Shown piece by piece: positions 32,101 through 44,012 of a stretch of 64,000 bases of DNA. Both the position numbers and the translations under genes were made by a program. The notes below the pieces were generated by a model. That model searched no databases. It was not told the DNA's origin and was given only the letters and a program-made list of their open reading frames with translations. Position 1 is the stretch's first letter. Each line of letters starts with the position of its first letter. The DNA is taken from assembly GCA_030549205.1 (NCBI GenBank), contig JAUKTV010000010.1:62001-126000 (forward strand), written 5' to 3'. This DNA comes from Apiosordaria backusii. Its lineage: Eukaryota; Ascomycota; Sordariomycetes; Sordariales; Lasiosphaeriaceae.

Positions 32101-33292
32101 GCAGTGACCGGGAACGGGATGACATAATGTGGTGGCCTGAGATGATTTACAGATGCCTGAGTATCATGGTGGCTAAGTTGTTGAGCTGGGTGTTCCCATG
32201 CCATCGAAATAGCAGGACGGGTAGGTAGGTAGGCTTCGATGATGATATCCATGCGCCAAAGCAGCGAAGTCTTTTTAGGCTGAGAAGCAGGCATTTGTCG
32301 TTCTGCCCTTCAACCCGGCTACCTCCCCATCAAGAAGCTGTTCGCTTTTGGAGCATTGTTGGGCTTCGCCTGTGAGCTAAAAGTAGCATCTCAGACTCAG
32401 GGCACTTGAAAGCCGATGCTTGCTCGAACGACTCCAAGAGGAACCATGAGTAAAGAGTTGAGATGACCATTCCTCCCATTAAAAGTCCAATTCAGTTGGT
32501 CTTTGTTTTCTGCAATCCTGTCACATCTTGCAATCTGATGACGCATAACACTGTGCCAGTCTCAAAATGAGATCACTCTGTTTATTCCATCTAACCACCA
32601 GACGAAGCCAAACAACTATCCATGATAGCAGTTGAAAACATCCAGGCGATCTAATCATGGAAGCAGTTGAAACAGCCAGGTGATCGGCCTGGACGTCTTC
32701 TCTCAATATTTGTCATCAGAGGCGTGTCAGTCAGGACAAGAACAACAAGCACCATGCGAGTTCAACACCAAGACAGCATTTATTTTGTTTTCCTTTCCAT
32801 TAATTAATTAATTTTCGTTGACAAGTACCTAGGTAGTTAGATCGGTCGTAAATAAACCCGGATATTCCCAACCGTTTTCCCAGCCGCTATCCCACTGACC
32901 CCTTCCGAGTTCCATTTTGGTAGGTATCACAAAAAATCCCAAAACACCAAACCCAGTCGCAGTCGAAGAGATTCCCATGCACCATTAACCAACCCAACAT
33001 CAACAGCATCACCAGTTCCGACCAAATGCAGCCCAATAGATATGCACCACCCTTTCTCGGTCAAATCCAATGATGCACCATCCATCCAGATTCCATACAA
33101 GTCCGACCGGTACCGTCAGTTCAATACTGATGGCCAATTAGGAAAAGCGGAAAAGCAAACGCAAACAACAGCCATTAAACACCCAATATTTCCCAAAAAC
33201 ACACCATCACAGGGGAAGTAAACAACATCATCACTCGTAAAGCTAAACTGACCATCCACATCCCTGAAGAATTGAAAGTTTAGTGAGATAAC
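29131..33292. other. 4.2-kb intergenic region without a recognised gene
   Basis: The longest wholly unassigned gap between genes. It contains the upstream region of the Zn2Cys6 factor, a GT-rich tract near 29330 and a small tandem repeat of a caaccgtaaccg 12-mer at about 30661-30683. The AT-rich stretch near 32790-32815 (repeated ttaa) probably belongs to the 3' flank of the aquaporin. Frames up to about 180 codons occur but look random, with no domains or plausible splicing. Confidence 0.4.
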
Positions 33293-34442
33293 TTAAGCCA
33301 CTCTTCCGACAGTTTCCTCGTGTTGGTTGTAGTTTAGGGCGCGCGGTGCCGTGGGGGAGTCGGCCACAGTCGTCCCGCTAGGCGACACAGCTCCGTTAGG
33401 CGGCGTCACTGTCTCGCGGGGGGTGGCATGTCCGTCGGCGGCGCTTCCGTAGCGCTCCTTCTCCTGGATCCTGGCGTTGTTGAACTTGAGCTTCTCCTCG
33501 TCATCGACATCCTGGCCGGGGTTGCACTCCTTCCACCTGAGGTACTTGAGCAGTGCATAGAATCCCGAGGCCAGAAGTGATCCCAGGACCGGGCCCAAGA
33601 AGTAGATCCAGAAGTAACTTGGGAAGTTCCGGTTGACCACTGCTGGACCGAGGGAGCGGGCGAAGTTGAGCGAGCCGCCGGTAAAGTACACGCCTGTCAA
33701 ATCATTAGCACATGATACTACCGAGTATAACAACAAGTGACTTACCAACCAACTCGGCGAGGAAGAATGCCATTCCAATCGCAACCGGCGCCAGGTACGT
33801 GCTCTTGTGCTTCTCTGCTGCCACCATGATGACGACAAACACCAGCTCGGCAGTGAGCAACATCTCAATGAAGAGACCTTGAACAACGCTGGCGCCCCCT
33901 CCAAGCGTTGTTCCGACGTCCACGGGCCCGGGAAACAGAGCCGAGACAACACCGGCGGCGGCCATTCCGGCAAGCAGCTGAGCAATCACGACGATGACGC
34001 TTCGCACGGCTGACAATCCTCCCACTAGAAACAGAGCGAGCGTGACGCTGGGGTTGAAGAGCCCTCCAGTTACACGGTAGAAAGCCCACGCGTTCGCCAT
34101 GAGACTCAAGCCGGAGACCAGAGCAGTGAACATGAGATTCTGCGTGCTGGGAATGCCAATCATGTCGGCGCCCGGCTCGAGCGCGGCAGCGCCCGAATTG
34201 ATAGCGATTTCGGCGCCGGCGAAGGAGAAGAAAAGAAATAAGAAGGTGCCAATGAATTCTCCCAGGAAGGCGGTGATGTTGGTATGGGCGCCAGCCGGCT
34301 TGGACAGCATCGGCAGCGTCATGGTATTGGTGTGATTCATGGTGTCGGTCGGCCTCATGTTGGCGTTTGCTGTGTCGTCGTCGTCGTCGTCGTCGTTGTT
34401 GTTGTGCCCGTTGACGTTGGAGGCAAAGCGACTGCGGCGCAT
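33293..34442 (-). CDS. aquaporin / MIP-family channel with variant NPA motifs
   Basis: Exons 34442-33746 and 33693-33293 are joined by a 52-nt GTAAGT...ACAG intron, giving about 365 residues. The ATG at 34442 is the first in this frame; upstream only a GTG codon is in frame. After a poly-Asp/Asn N-terminal tail (about 1-50) come six membrane helices typical of the major intrinsic protein family. The first NPA box reads NPS (about 130-132, in GGLFNPSVTLA) and the second reads NFA (about 242-244, in GGSLNFARSLGPAVV). The conserved Arg after the second box is kept. The C-terminal tail (about 90 residues) is hydrophilic. It would sit in the plasma or vacuolar membrane. Water against glycerol or another solute cannot be decided by eye. 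Confidence 0.9.
34378..34403 (-). repeat. GTC/GTT trinucleotide microsatellite in coding sequence
   Basis: Consecutive TCG then TTG triplets on the plus strand encode the Asn/Asp run of the aquaporin N-terminus. It is a likely length-polymorphic tract. Confidence 0.7.
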
Positions 34443-34495
34443 TTTTGATTTTGGGGGGATCAAAGAGTTCGTCACGTCTGTGTGTGTGGGACAGA

Positions 34496-34510
34496 GGGGG
34501 GGGGGGGGGG
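34496..34510. repeat. poly-G run of 15
   Basis: Fifteen uninterrupted G residues on the plus strand, about 50 bases upstream of the aquaporin start codon and thus probably in its leader or core promoter. Runs this long are prone to sequencing and replication slippage. Confidence 0.8.
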
Positions 34511-35846
34511 AGGTAGGTATTTAAGAAGAGATGAGATGAAAATTTCTTGAGACGAGCAGGGCTCACGGATCGTTGGCCTGGGGAGCAATACGATTCCGAG
34601 TCGAGGCAAGGTGAGCAAAGTGAGCCAACTGATGCCAAGCGTCGACAGTGCCGTAAAATCTGAAAGGGGCTGGCTGGCCAAAGAAGAAATTATTATTATT
34701 GCATGAACCGCACGAAAAGAGGTCGACTGTGCCCCCTGCGTTAGCCCAACGGTCCAACGTCTTGAAGAGCGTATGGTCAGCGGTTCATATATGCGACGGG
34801 CGCAGGCTGAAAGAAGGGGACCATTTGAATATTTGTCGGGACGGGTCACGCCGCCGCCAAAAGCAAACCAAACCAATTGCGGCAGGGAGACTGGGGACGA
34901 CGGTAACTTCGCGTGAACTGTGGAGGGCCGTTGCGGTGACGGTGTTATGCGCAACAGCACACCGCAGCTGGGGAAGAAGTCACGATGTCCACACGGTACG
35001 GAGCTCTTCGTCCTCTTGAATACCAGACGGAAGTGCACCAATGACGCAATGTCTCAGTCCGATACCTACTGAACACTGAGAAAGAAAACTGCCACAATGC
35101 ATTCTGTGGGCGGGCAACCACTTTCAGGTTTTGAGGGAGTTCGAGTCTGAAGAACAACATCATCGATAGTCCACGGTCAGGGTCCAGGGACGAGCATCAA
35201 CAAAGGCGCAACCCCCCATGTCAATGTCTGTGTCCCGAGGACACGGCCCGACGTCAAGCAGTCTAGATCTAGACCCTTGGGAGCGCCCCTGCCCTACATA
35301 GACTCTAATTAAATTACCCATTGAAGAAAGAAACGAACCTGATGCACCCAGGGTCCTAGCACGGCGAGCTAGTTCTTTTTCGAGGTCTCACTCATTCTCA
35401 CCGCTCCGTTTCAGAAAAGGCTTTGCGGTTACGTCCCCGAGTTGAGTCTGGTGGTGCTGCAAGTCGCAAATGAGGCAGAAGAATCAAATCAAAAAGACGT
35501 TGTCAATTCAAGCTCACAAGGTTGGGTGCATGACAGTGGCGTGACGGGGTTTGGCTACGGCAGTCGTAGTCCAAGTCGGCCATTCCCGAGGTGGAACATG
35601 TGGAGCTGATGTTCCAGATGTCACCGCAAGCACGGATCACTGACTGTGCTGCCCAGAGCTGAAAGCCAAGTACCTTATGTATACTACATACAACCCGTTG
35701 GCGTCCGGGATCGATCCGCCCGTCCTATATCGGTCCTATCCTGCCCCCAACTTTTATCACAGACAGCTCTTGAGGACATACACTGGGAAGGCATACATAT
35801 CTACATTAAATACCAGAAGGGAAATGATCGCCCCTTCTATTCCCTA
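34511..35846. other. intergenic, no gene recognised
   Basis: Upstream region of the aquaporin and 3' flank of the SDR gene. No supported frame or RNA gene. Confidence 0.4.
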
Positions 35847-36647
35847 CTATGCACTCACTTTCGCCCCCGAGATTGTCTCCAACACCGCCAGCAGACCGTC
35901 CTGCACCGCCGGGTCACTGGCAATGTTGGACGGCTCCTCCTCCTTCAACGCGGTGAAATACCCGCCTGGGGTCCACCTCTCTTCTTCTTTCTCCCCTTTC
36001 CCATCATCAGTCTGACCGCCAGTGGCCACCCAGACAAAAGTGTCGACCGCCAAGTCCATATCCCCCGTCGCGTTGGCCCCTCCCATTTTCGTAGGAACCC
36101 AGCCCGGGTGAACGCTATATGCTCTCGTCCCCTTACTCTCGCCCCAAACTCTGGCGAACGCCTTTGCGAGGATGACATTGTGAAGCTTGCTGTCGCCATA
36201 CCCGCTCGTCTTGATGTCCTCTGCACCACCACTCAACCGAGGTTGGCCGCCGACGTGCAGCCCGCTGCTGACAAACACCAGCCTCTTTTGCGCATCGGGT
36301 CCCATGAGGGCAGTGAGAATATAAGGGGCAAGCGTGTTGACGGTGAACAGCGTCGGCAGCCCAGACTTGCCAGGGACCGTTTCCATGCCAGTGTAGACAC
36401 CTGCGTTGTGGATGACGGCCTCGTACGGCCCCAGTTCCGAGGCCTCCTTGGCAAGCTGCTTGGTTTCCTCAATGGAGGATAAATCGGCAATCAGCACAGT
36501 GTCTGCGCCGGGACAGGCCTTTCGCGCGTCTTCGGCGCGTTGAGCATTGCGGGCGTGGAGGACGACGCCATGCCCCTGTGAGATGAGTTTGTTGGCGGTG
36601 CGGGCACCGAGGCCGTCTGAGGAACCCGTGATGAAGAATCGACCCAT
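35847..36647 (-). CDS. short-chain dehydrogenase/reductase
   Basis: An intronless 266-residue frame with complete SDR landmarks. The cofactor loop is TGSSDGLG (about 7-14), the strand after it carries ADLSS, NAG occurs within HNAGVYTG, the catalytic Ser lies in VFVSSGLHVGG, and the catalytic Tyr and Lys lie in GYGDSK (YxxxK), followed by HPGWVPTKMGG. An Arg in the first turn region (HARN) suggests NADP(H) preference, by family knowledge. It is a single-domain cytosolic enzyme of WWOX/retinol-dehydrogenase-like type. The substrate is unknown. Confidence 0.92.
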   Translation of the reverse strand: MGRFFITGSSDGLGARTANKLISQGHGVVLHARNAQRAEDARKACPGADTVLIADLSSIEETKQLAKEASELGPYEAVIHNAGVYTGMETVPGKSGLPTLFTVNTLAPYILTALMGPDAQKRLVFVSSGLHVGGQPRLSGGAEDIKTSGYGDSKLHNVILAKAFARVWGESKGTRAYSVHPGWVPTKMGGANATGDMDLAVDTFVWVATGGQTDDGKGEKEEERWTPGGYFTALKEEEPSNIASDPAVQDGLLAVLETISGAKVSA

Positions 36648-37461
36648 GACAGTGAGGGGAAAAGTTGATGGTAGCTGAAGATGGTCACGATGCGAGTAAA
36701 ATCTCTCCTCTGGGGCTGGCTAGCAAAATCTATCTGCTCCCACTCAAAATGTCAATCTTGGCACACGGCCCGCTCCACTTCGATGTCATGATGTTTGATC
36801 CACGCGCCGTACCAGCAATCCATGATGCCGGGGATCCCCCCCAAAACTCACCCATGAAGAAATGCCTCAGGGGACTCTCGATTCCTGGAGACAAAAGTCG
36901 TGAAATGACCAATTTCTACAGGATGGGTAACAAGACGGGTATGTAACCGACACACGGAAGGGAGAGACGGCTCTGGACCCGGCCGACGACGTAACATACC
37001 AGCAGGAAATGGAGCAGAACACCGGACACCGGACATGGATATGGACATCGGACGTGGACTTAAGCATTTTCGACACTGTTGATCACTGCATGTCATTACT
37101 AGGCACATAACCTCCACGACATCTTGCTTCCGAGACTGTTGGGAAATGTGGCGACATGCTGTTTGTAGCATTATCTGCAGCAGGCGCATGCACCCTCTGC
37201 AGCATCGGCACCGCCATCGTTTCCTAGGCACCACCAAGGGATGGATGCACAACGTGGCCGTCTCTCGTCCCAGGTCTTGTGATTCAGTTGGTGTTTTCTG
37301 TCTGACGATGTCACCGCAGAGAGACAGAAAGCCAGAGAGAGATGCCGAAAGTAACCGGATTGTTTGTTTGCTCGTCCCTCATGGATCCCAACCAAAAAAT
37401 GCGACCCCTCTATCCAGAGCGAGAACGCTACATTGTATGACCAAATCCCGCCCAGCAGGTT
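36648..37461. other. intergenic, no gene recognised
   Basis: Promoter side of the SDR gene and 3' flank of the coactosin gene. Nothing further seen. Confidence 0.4.
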
Positions 37462-37899
37462 TTACCCCCTCCCGCCATTATAGTCGGCCCCTCCAGCCTT
37501 CCTCAGCCTCTTGACAACCTCCTGCTCGTCCAAATCGCTCTTGTCGTTGGCGGTCAGCTCAACGCTGTAGTGGCTCAGCACCTTCTTGACGTCGCCCGCC
37601 TCGATGCTCGCCCTCGCCTTTCTCATGACCTTGGCATTCTCGCCAATCCAGACCACAAAGGCAAACTTGACCCTCTTGCTCTCGGCATCGTTTGCGTATT
37701 CCACTCTGACATAGGCATACTGCACCTGGCTGTCGTCGAGCTGGGTCGTGAGCTCCGAAAGGCCGCCGGTGCCCGTGGCTGTCAGCTGCAGCTTGTTGCC
37801 CGTCGCGCCATACGACAAGAGAAGCCAGTTTTGCTCTTCCTTGTCGGAGCGGATGGCGTCGTAGGCAGCCAGGATGTCGGGGGAGTTGGCACCTGACAT
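37462..37899 (-). CDS. coactosin-like actin-binding protein (ADF-homology domain)
   Basis: An intronless 145-residue frame, the normal size of coactosin. The ADF-H fold is recognised from the N-terminal helix with a WLLLSYG strand, AYVRVEYAND, the signature KFAFVVWIGENAKVMRKARAS and the C-terminal LRKAGGADYNGG, which matches the KAGGANYD ending of animal and fungal coactosins. Such proteins bind F-actin and influence capping in the cortical cytoskeleton. No signal peptide or membrane helix. The start ATG at 37899 is the only sensible one. Confidence 0.93.
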   Translation of the reverse strand: MSGANSPDILAAYDAIRSDKEEQNWLLLSYGATGNKLQLTATGTGGLSELTTQLDDSQVQYAYVRVEYANDAESKRVKFAFVVWIGENAKVMRKARASIEAGDVKKVLSHYSVELTANDKSDLDEQEVVKRLRKAGGADYNGGRG

Positions 37900-38481
37900 T
37901 TCTCTCGGTTGGTTTCTTATTCCTGTTCGGAGTCAAGTAGCTGCCCAAAGTATCGGGAATCGGAGTCGGGTGTGGGGTTGATTGACACGGACAGCTCGCG
38001 GGGAACGATCGGTCGGACGGGCGGTCGCTTGATCGAACGGACTGGCGGGTGGGAATTACAAATGAGTAAGTGCTGTCACAGTAGATGTGAAAATGTAGGT
38101 AGGTAATAGATGCACCCACGTATAGAGATAATAAGAATAGATACCGAGTCTGAAGACAAATGGCTGAAAAGGGGGAGAACTGGAACTGGAAATGCCACTC
38201 GACTCCTCCACTGTTAGGTTTCAGGGTCCAGAAGCCGCCAGCGCAGATCCCACATCTTGGCAGTCAAGTGGCAGCTGTCCGAAGCAGGCCCTAACCCTGG
38301 ATGGCCCTCTCTGGTAGACATACACATGCAAGTCAATAGCATGATAGAAGAGAACCAAAGTGCTTGATGCATTTTCAGGCAAAAAAAGGCCCCGCTTGTT
38401 TCAGTGTCAGGGAGATATCCAAGCAAGAACGCCAATCTAAAAACACATACTCCATGCTCCATGCTCTACAACGCATATACA
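37900..38481. other. intergenic, no gene recognised
   Basis: Leader and promoter of the coactosin gene and 3' flank of the GH3 gene. Nothing further seen. Confidence 0.4.
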
Positions 38482-41467
38482 TTACCAGGTCCCACTGATG
38501 GACAAATCTCGTGAACTCAGCCCGACCGAAAACTTGTACGGCCCCTCTGTCACCATCGCCCAGTTCTGCGCCACAACATCCCAGTAGCTCAAGTCTCTTC
38601 TCGTCAGATTGAACTTGACCGTCTTCTTCTCCCCGGGTTTGAGGTAGACCTTGTCGAATCCTCTCAGTACGCGAACAGGAAAATCCAGTTCGGAATCGGC
38701 TTCCGGATACTGCAGATACAGCTGCGGCACCGCGGCTCCCGCGACCGGGCCGTCGTTGATCACGTCGACATTGACGACAACATAGTTTGCCCACAAGTCG
38801 GGGTTTCCACCCTCGTCACCGCCCGCCTCGCTCAGGGGTTGCTGCTGATCATACCCGTCAGGGTAAGGGTACTGGCCCACCTCGATACCATCTGTGTTGT
38901 CCAGATACGGATAGACATATTTCTCCAGCTTGCGGATCTCGGGAGGGAAAACCGCTTCGGCCTTGCTGGGAATGTCGGTCGAGTAGCTGGGAGGCTCGGC
39001 AGCAGGGGTTGGTCTGCGCAAGGGGAACTTTGTCTTCCTCCTCTGAGGAATGACGACAAGATTGTCAAACTTGAAGGTGGTGTAGCTCAGACCGAATCCA
39101 AACTCAAACCTGGGCTCGATATTGTACTTGTCAAAGTGCCGGTAGTCAATGTACAGCCCTTCCTTGAAGTCCTGCTGCGGCACTACCCCGTTGGGGAGGT
39201 AGAGCACTTTGCCACCGGCGCCGTAGTCTTCCAGGGTTCGACCGATGGTGAAGGGCAAGTGGCCAGACGGGTTGGTGTCGCCAAAGAGTATTTCTGCGAG
39301 GGCATTTCCGGACTCTTGGCCGGGGAGATTGGCAAACAACACAGCCTTGATGTTGGGGGTATCGATCCAGTCCTCCATAAGCACAGGCCCAACGGCGTGG
39401 ACCACAACAATGACATCGCCGGTACCGCCGCCACAGCTGGAGGCAACCTTGACAATCAAGTCGTCGCCGTTATTTTGAAGACGCAGGTCGGGACGGTCGC
39501 CGCTGACATCTGCCCACTTGGCGAAGCCCTCGCCAGCGTCGGCGTTGGCAAACACGATGCACAACTCAAGCTCATCCACAACACTGCTACCGTCCTTGCC
39601 AAAAGACGGCTTGTTGTCTAAGAACTCAGAGAGCTCAACCTTGGACTTGTCAAACTGCTTCCGCAGGGCCTCCACGGGAGAGACCAAGTAGGGGAACTCG
39701 ACCGCGCCGGAACCCCAGCCTGAGCCAAGGGTGCCTTGGTTACTGGCATGTATACGTTAGCGGAAGTACTGCAAATGTTGCAGTCTTTTGGAAAACTTAC
39801 CAACCGCGATCTTTGCACGCGTTCGGACCATTGCCTGGCCCTGCATCCTCGCCAAAGATACCGATCTTGAACTTGCCCTCGCTGCGCTTCCCGGTGGCAC
39901 GCTCGACAACATCCCGCCTGGTCCTGAGCCTTTCGTCACTCAGCCCCTGGCGACTGATGGGCAGCAGGTTCTCATTCTTGAGCAGGACCGTCCCTTCAAC
40001 TGCCACTTCTCTCGCGATAACCGAATGATTTGCCTGCACGTTGACAAACTCGTTGACAACCACCTCCTCTTGCTCGGTTGGGCTTCCAGGAGCCAACACT
40101 CCCTTCTCTTCTTCTGTCCATGACGAGAAATTGGGCCGCTTTCTGGGAAACTTCTTCTCGTCATCTTGGCCAAGTTGATACCACGCCGCCACAATACGGG
40201 TCACCATGTCGTTTAACCGCTCCAAGGGAACGCTGCCGTTCAAGACAGCCCTCGACAACTCTGGGCCCCACAGCGATTTGCCGTCAGCCCAGCCCAATCC
40301 ATCACCGGGCATCGTCATATCCAACCCAGCAAGTGCCGTGCCGACACCTGAGTGCTGGGCCAACCAATCACTCATCACAAAGCCCTGGAAGCCCAGCTCA
40401 TCCTTCAAGATGCCGTTCAATAGCTTGCTGTTTCCACAGGCATACGAATTGTTGACCTGATTGTAACTGCACATGACCGAGGCCACGCCGGCTTTGACAG
40501 CGTCGCCAAACGGCCAGGCGTACAGCTCATGCAGGGTGCGATCGTCAATGTTGGAGCTGATGGCATGCGGCAAACCCCACTCCCATGGCTGGCGGAAGTG
40601 CTCCTGCTCGTTGGCCACAAAATGCTTGATAGTCGCCATGACGCCCTCGCTCTGAATCCCCCTGACCGTCGCTGCGCCAGCAATGCCCTGCAGGTACGGG
40701 TCTGCCCCAAAGCCTTCCCAGTTTCGACCACCAGCCGGCATCCTCCCCAGTGGCCCCACGCAAGGCCCCAGTAAGACATTGACCCCCTTTTGTCGAGCCT
40801 CGATGGCATGCGCCCTCCCCCTCGCATACATCAGCTGCCTGTTCCATGTCGCCCCGACCGTGATGCCAGCAGGGAAGGCAGTGATGTTGTCCGCGAATCT
40901 GATGCCCAGCGGTCCGTCCTGCAACTGGAGCTGCGGGAAGCCTACGTAGACAGCCGGGGCGTTGGTACCGACTGCCAATCCCATCTGCCACCCCGTGCCA
41001 GTAGTGACATTCACCTTTTCCGCCAAGGTCATTTTTGACACCATCTTGGAAGCCTTGGCATAGCTGTCAGCCCAGGAAGCAGCGATGCCTCCTTTCGGTG
41101 AGGGATACCAGGGCGGTGACTGTCCGTATGGTGGCTCCTCTTGGGCTTTTTTGTAGACAAACACACCGGTCGCCGCCAGAAGCACCCAAAGGATCCCTAT
41201 TGCTGCGAGTACGCCAATGCAGCACTTGCTTCTCCTCCCAAGCGTTGTGAAAAGACACGAGCACCATCTCTTTTTTCTTTGGGTATTTGGCTCGAAGGAT
41301 GCGGTGGGCGATCGTCTGGTTGTTGGACGTGCAGCCTCGTGGTCGATGTAATCGGTTGCGTCGAGATCCGAGTCGGAATCAAAGGCGGCATTATCGCCGC
41401 GGTCGCTGGAGAGAGACCGCCTGGTGGACTCCTTGAGGAGCCCCTGGGCGCTCTCGTCGCGGGCCAT
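38482..41467 (-). CDS. membrane-anchored beta-glucosidase, glycoside hydrolase family 3
   Basis: Exons 41467-39801 and 39742-38482 are joined by a 58-nt GTAAGT...CCAG intron that restores DRGCNQGTLGSGWGSG, a well-known GH3 stretch. The product has 975 residues. A Ser/Arg/Asp-rich cytoplasmic tail (1-80) and a single membrane helix (about 82-105) give a type II orientation. The TIM-barrel domain contains LQLQDGPLGIR, GRNWEGFGADPYL and KHFVANEQEH, and the nucleophile Asp is at about residue 367 in GFVMSDW. The C-terminal alpha/beta sandwich and a fibronectin-III-like domain follow (FEFGFGLSYTTF). The plan matches Aspergillus BglE-type enzymes. It would release glucose from cellobiose or other beta-glucosides at the cell surface. 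Confidence 0.94.
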
Positions 41468-42308
41468 GATGCCGCTGGCCGTTCCGGAACCGACGCGGCT
41501 CGAGGTCGAGAAGAAGAGCTCGTCGAGTTGTTATCTATGGCCCCGCAACAGGCGCGTCATCGAGGTGGTGGAGGTTTATCCGTCCAAGTCCTGAGTTTGC
41601 TACATCAATGTTACCTTACGTTAGCGACTTCGGGGTCAGACTCAGACGTGGCCAGGCAATCTCGCAGAATAGTCCGCACTCACCTCGCTCAGCGCCGGTA
41701 CCAGAGTTTGAAAGTCGTGATTAGCTCACAGTTTCGGCCAGCGATTGATAATGAGGTTCATCGGGGGTTCCCCCCTTTCGAAGTCTCGATGTTTGCCCAA
41801 TCCGCCGCGCCTCAGCTGAAGTGCTGGCAATCCATCATTCTTGGCACACGGAACCCAATTGGGCGAGACAACAGCTGGTCTGTGCGTTCGGTTGCTCCCG
41901 CGCCCTAACATATCCGATGTTCAAAGCTGCCGGGAGCGCCCTGGAAACTCAACTCTGACAGGTGGGGTGTTGACGGTCATGGAATCATTGATCTACTATT
42001 CTGTAAGAGCTCCTGAAAAGTTGCCTTGCGGCTTTATTTGGCGTAAAAACTGACGACGGGTCTGGGAGAAACCCGCCGAGATACGTCGTGATGACTCGAT
42101 GGTGCTTTCCTTGAGGGTCACCTAGATTGCTGAACGGCTAAGCTGCGCCATTGGTCTCGACGGCCGCAGCCTATGAGATCTGGATGGACCTCGCTGATAT
42201 ATGTCGTGGGAAAAAGTAAGAGAAATGAAGAAACGTCGTCGTGCTGCTTATCTCTCTTGGTCCTCTCGCCCATCCGAGGTCATCCAAGCTTATTTCGGCA
42301 TGTGGGCG

Positions 42309-42319
42309 GATAAGATAAG
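42309..42319 (+). promoter_or_regulatory. tandem GATA sites
   Basis: GATAAGATAAG, two overlapping copies of the AreA/NIT2 core site, with another inverted copy about 60 bases upstream (42247). NIT2-type factors bind closely spaced GATA pairs best, by established knowledge. Confidence 0.4.
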
Positions 42320-43086
42320 AGAGCAGTCCCAAGGTTGTCGACATGGCTAATTGAAATTGATCAAGGTAAGGTACTCCAAGGTCCGATGTCGCAAGTCGCA
42401 TCTCGAAACGTCGCCAAGCTGGAGCGTCGTCTTGTCTTCATTGGGGACGGGATGCATCCCCCAATCCAGCTTGCTGGAGATATGGAGGTAGGTTCAATGG
42501 CAGTTGAATCTCGGCTCGAATGGGTGGTCATGGTTCCCCACGATGCAAGAGACCCCCACATGGGGCGAGGGGCACCATGTTTCGTGAACCGCGACCCAGC
42601 CCGTCGACGCCTCACCCACCAGCTGTTGACATGAGCAACCAATTGCGAAGGCAGTCAAACGCCTATCAAGGCCATGGAAATCTGACAAGCAAAACTTGGG
42701 GTCCAGAAGCAACCCGGGTCATGTCGGGACTCTATGCCTGCTGCAACGCCAAATCTTACACAGTCAAGGTTGTTTCCATCAGTCATTTTCAAGAGTCTCC
42801 AAAGCAGATCAGACTCCTCCGTGATTGCCAGATGCTAATGTCTGATATCAAATGGGCATGTTTCCTTTTGAGAATGACAGAGGAAATGGCAATCGGCCAA
42901 TCAGCAGCGCAGATGCAATCAATCATGGCTGCGCCAAGCCAGCGTGGATCCCGCCGTTATCTCCATGAGGGATCGCCCTTGTCGAGTGTCCACCAGCACC
43001 AAGCGTCGGTGGGAAGCTTGACACTGCACGACAACTGCTCTCTGGGAAATTCCTGCACTCGCATTGGCCAGCCTGCACTCAGCTCT

Positions 43087-43108
43087 CTTATCTCCAGCCC
43101 TTGATAAG
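43087..43108 (+). promoter_or_regulatory. inverted pair of GATA sites upstream of DUR3
   Basis: CTTATC at 43087-43092 and TGATAAG at 43102-43108 form a facing pair about 0.9 kb before the DUR3 start, a spacing suited to joint GATA-factor binding. Confidence 0.4.
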
Positions 43109-43459
43109 CAACCGCTTTCACCAAATCCGACTCCCAAATGGGGGTGCCCGTCCCAGGTCCACACCACAACCTAAGCTCCAGTCCAGGACACCAGCGGGCA
43201 CTATTCGGTAGCCTGGAAGTGGATGGTGAAGCTGTTGTCTTGGACCTTGCGAGACAACTGAGACATGCGAGTATTCAGAGGAGCTGGATAATGCCAAAGC
43301 CAGTTCTTTGCCAGATGGAGCCTCACGTAGTCCGGGCCTTCGAGGCTCTTGACTCTCCAACGACAGAGATGCTCTGAAAGCTCCCGTGATTGGCCCCCGC
43401 AATCTACACAGTCAGCACCGACAGGGAATGGCTCTAACAGCTATTACTGATTGAATCCC

Positions 43460-43466
43460 CTTATCT
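43460..43466 (-). promoter_or_regulatory. GATA site upstream of DUR3
   Basis: CTTATCT, an inverted AGATAAG site, about 550 bases before the DUR3 start codon. Possible target of the nitrogen GATA activator. Confidence 0.35.
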
Positions 43467-44012
43467 TTTAGTCTGCACGGCAATCCTCGTGGCGCCGGTA
43501 GTCGCCCTGCAGCCCAGGCCATGGGTGGTGCAGCCAGACGGGAGTGGGTTTGGACGGCCTGCTTCCCGAAACTACCTTACCTCGGAATCTACGCCCTACC
43601 AAGGAGACAACTCACGAAGGACCGGGTTGCTCTCTCAATACCGGTCACCTCTGGTGCGCCACCGACCCTGCATGCACCCACAGGAGGCTCAGGTGGGGGA
43701 CTCTCTTCCACTTGCCTTGAGTCTCTTGGCACCTCCAGAGCTTTCGTTCTTGCCTGTGGCCAGGTCCATCTTTCCCCAGTATCTATGAAAGATACCCTGC
43801 CAGTGCAGATAGCAGGATGTGAAGCTGTGATTCGACATCTGCGGAGCCGGCCGGGTGCCGCCAGGCGTCCCCGGCATCGCACCGCAGCATCTCGAACCTC
43901 TATATCTATGTCAGGTCCCCAACGCCTCATGTCAGCTTGCTTCTCTCCCCAGGATCTCCATCACATCTAACCCTCTTTCCGTTTGTGGCCTTTCCGCCAG
44001 CTTTCAGACAAG

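Larger units (their letters stand above)
41468..44012. other. 2.5-kb divergent promoter region between GH3 and DUR3, with GATA motifs
   Basis: No protein-like frame was found. GATA-type words (GATAAG or its complement) occur at 42247, 42309, 42314, 43087, 43103 and 43460. They suit the nitrogen regulator AreA/NIT2, which is known to drive urea permease genes in moulds. Confidence 0.45.

Noticed and set aside
35646..36482. 278-codon plus-strand frame
   Set aside because: It lies opposite the SDR gene, whose minus-strand product has every family motif; the plus-strand translation has none.
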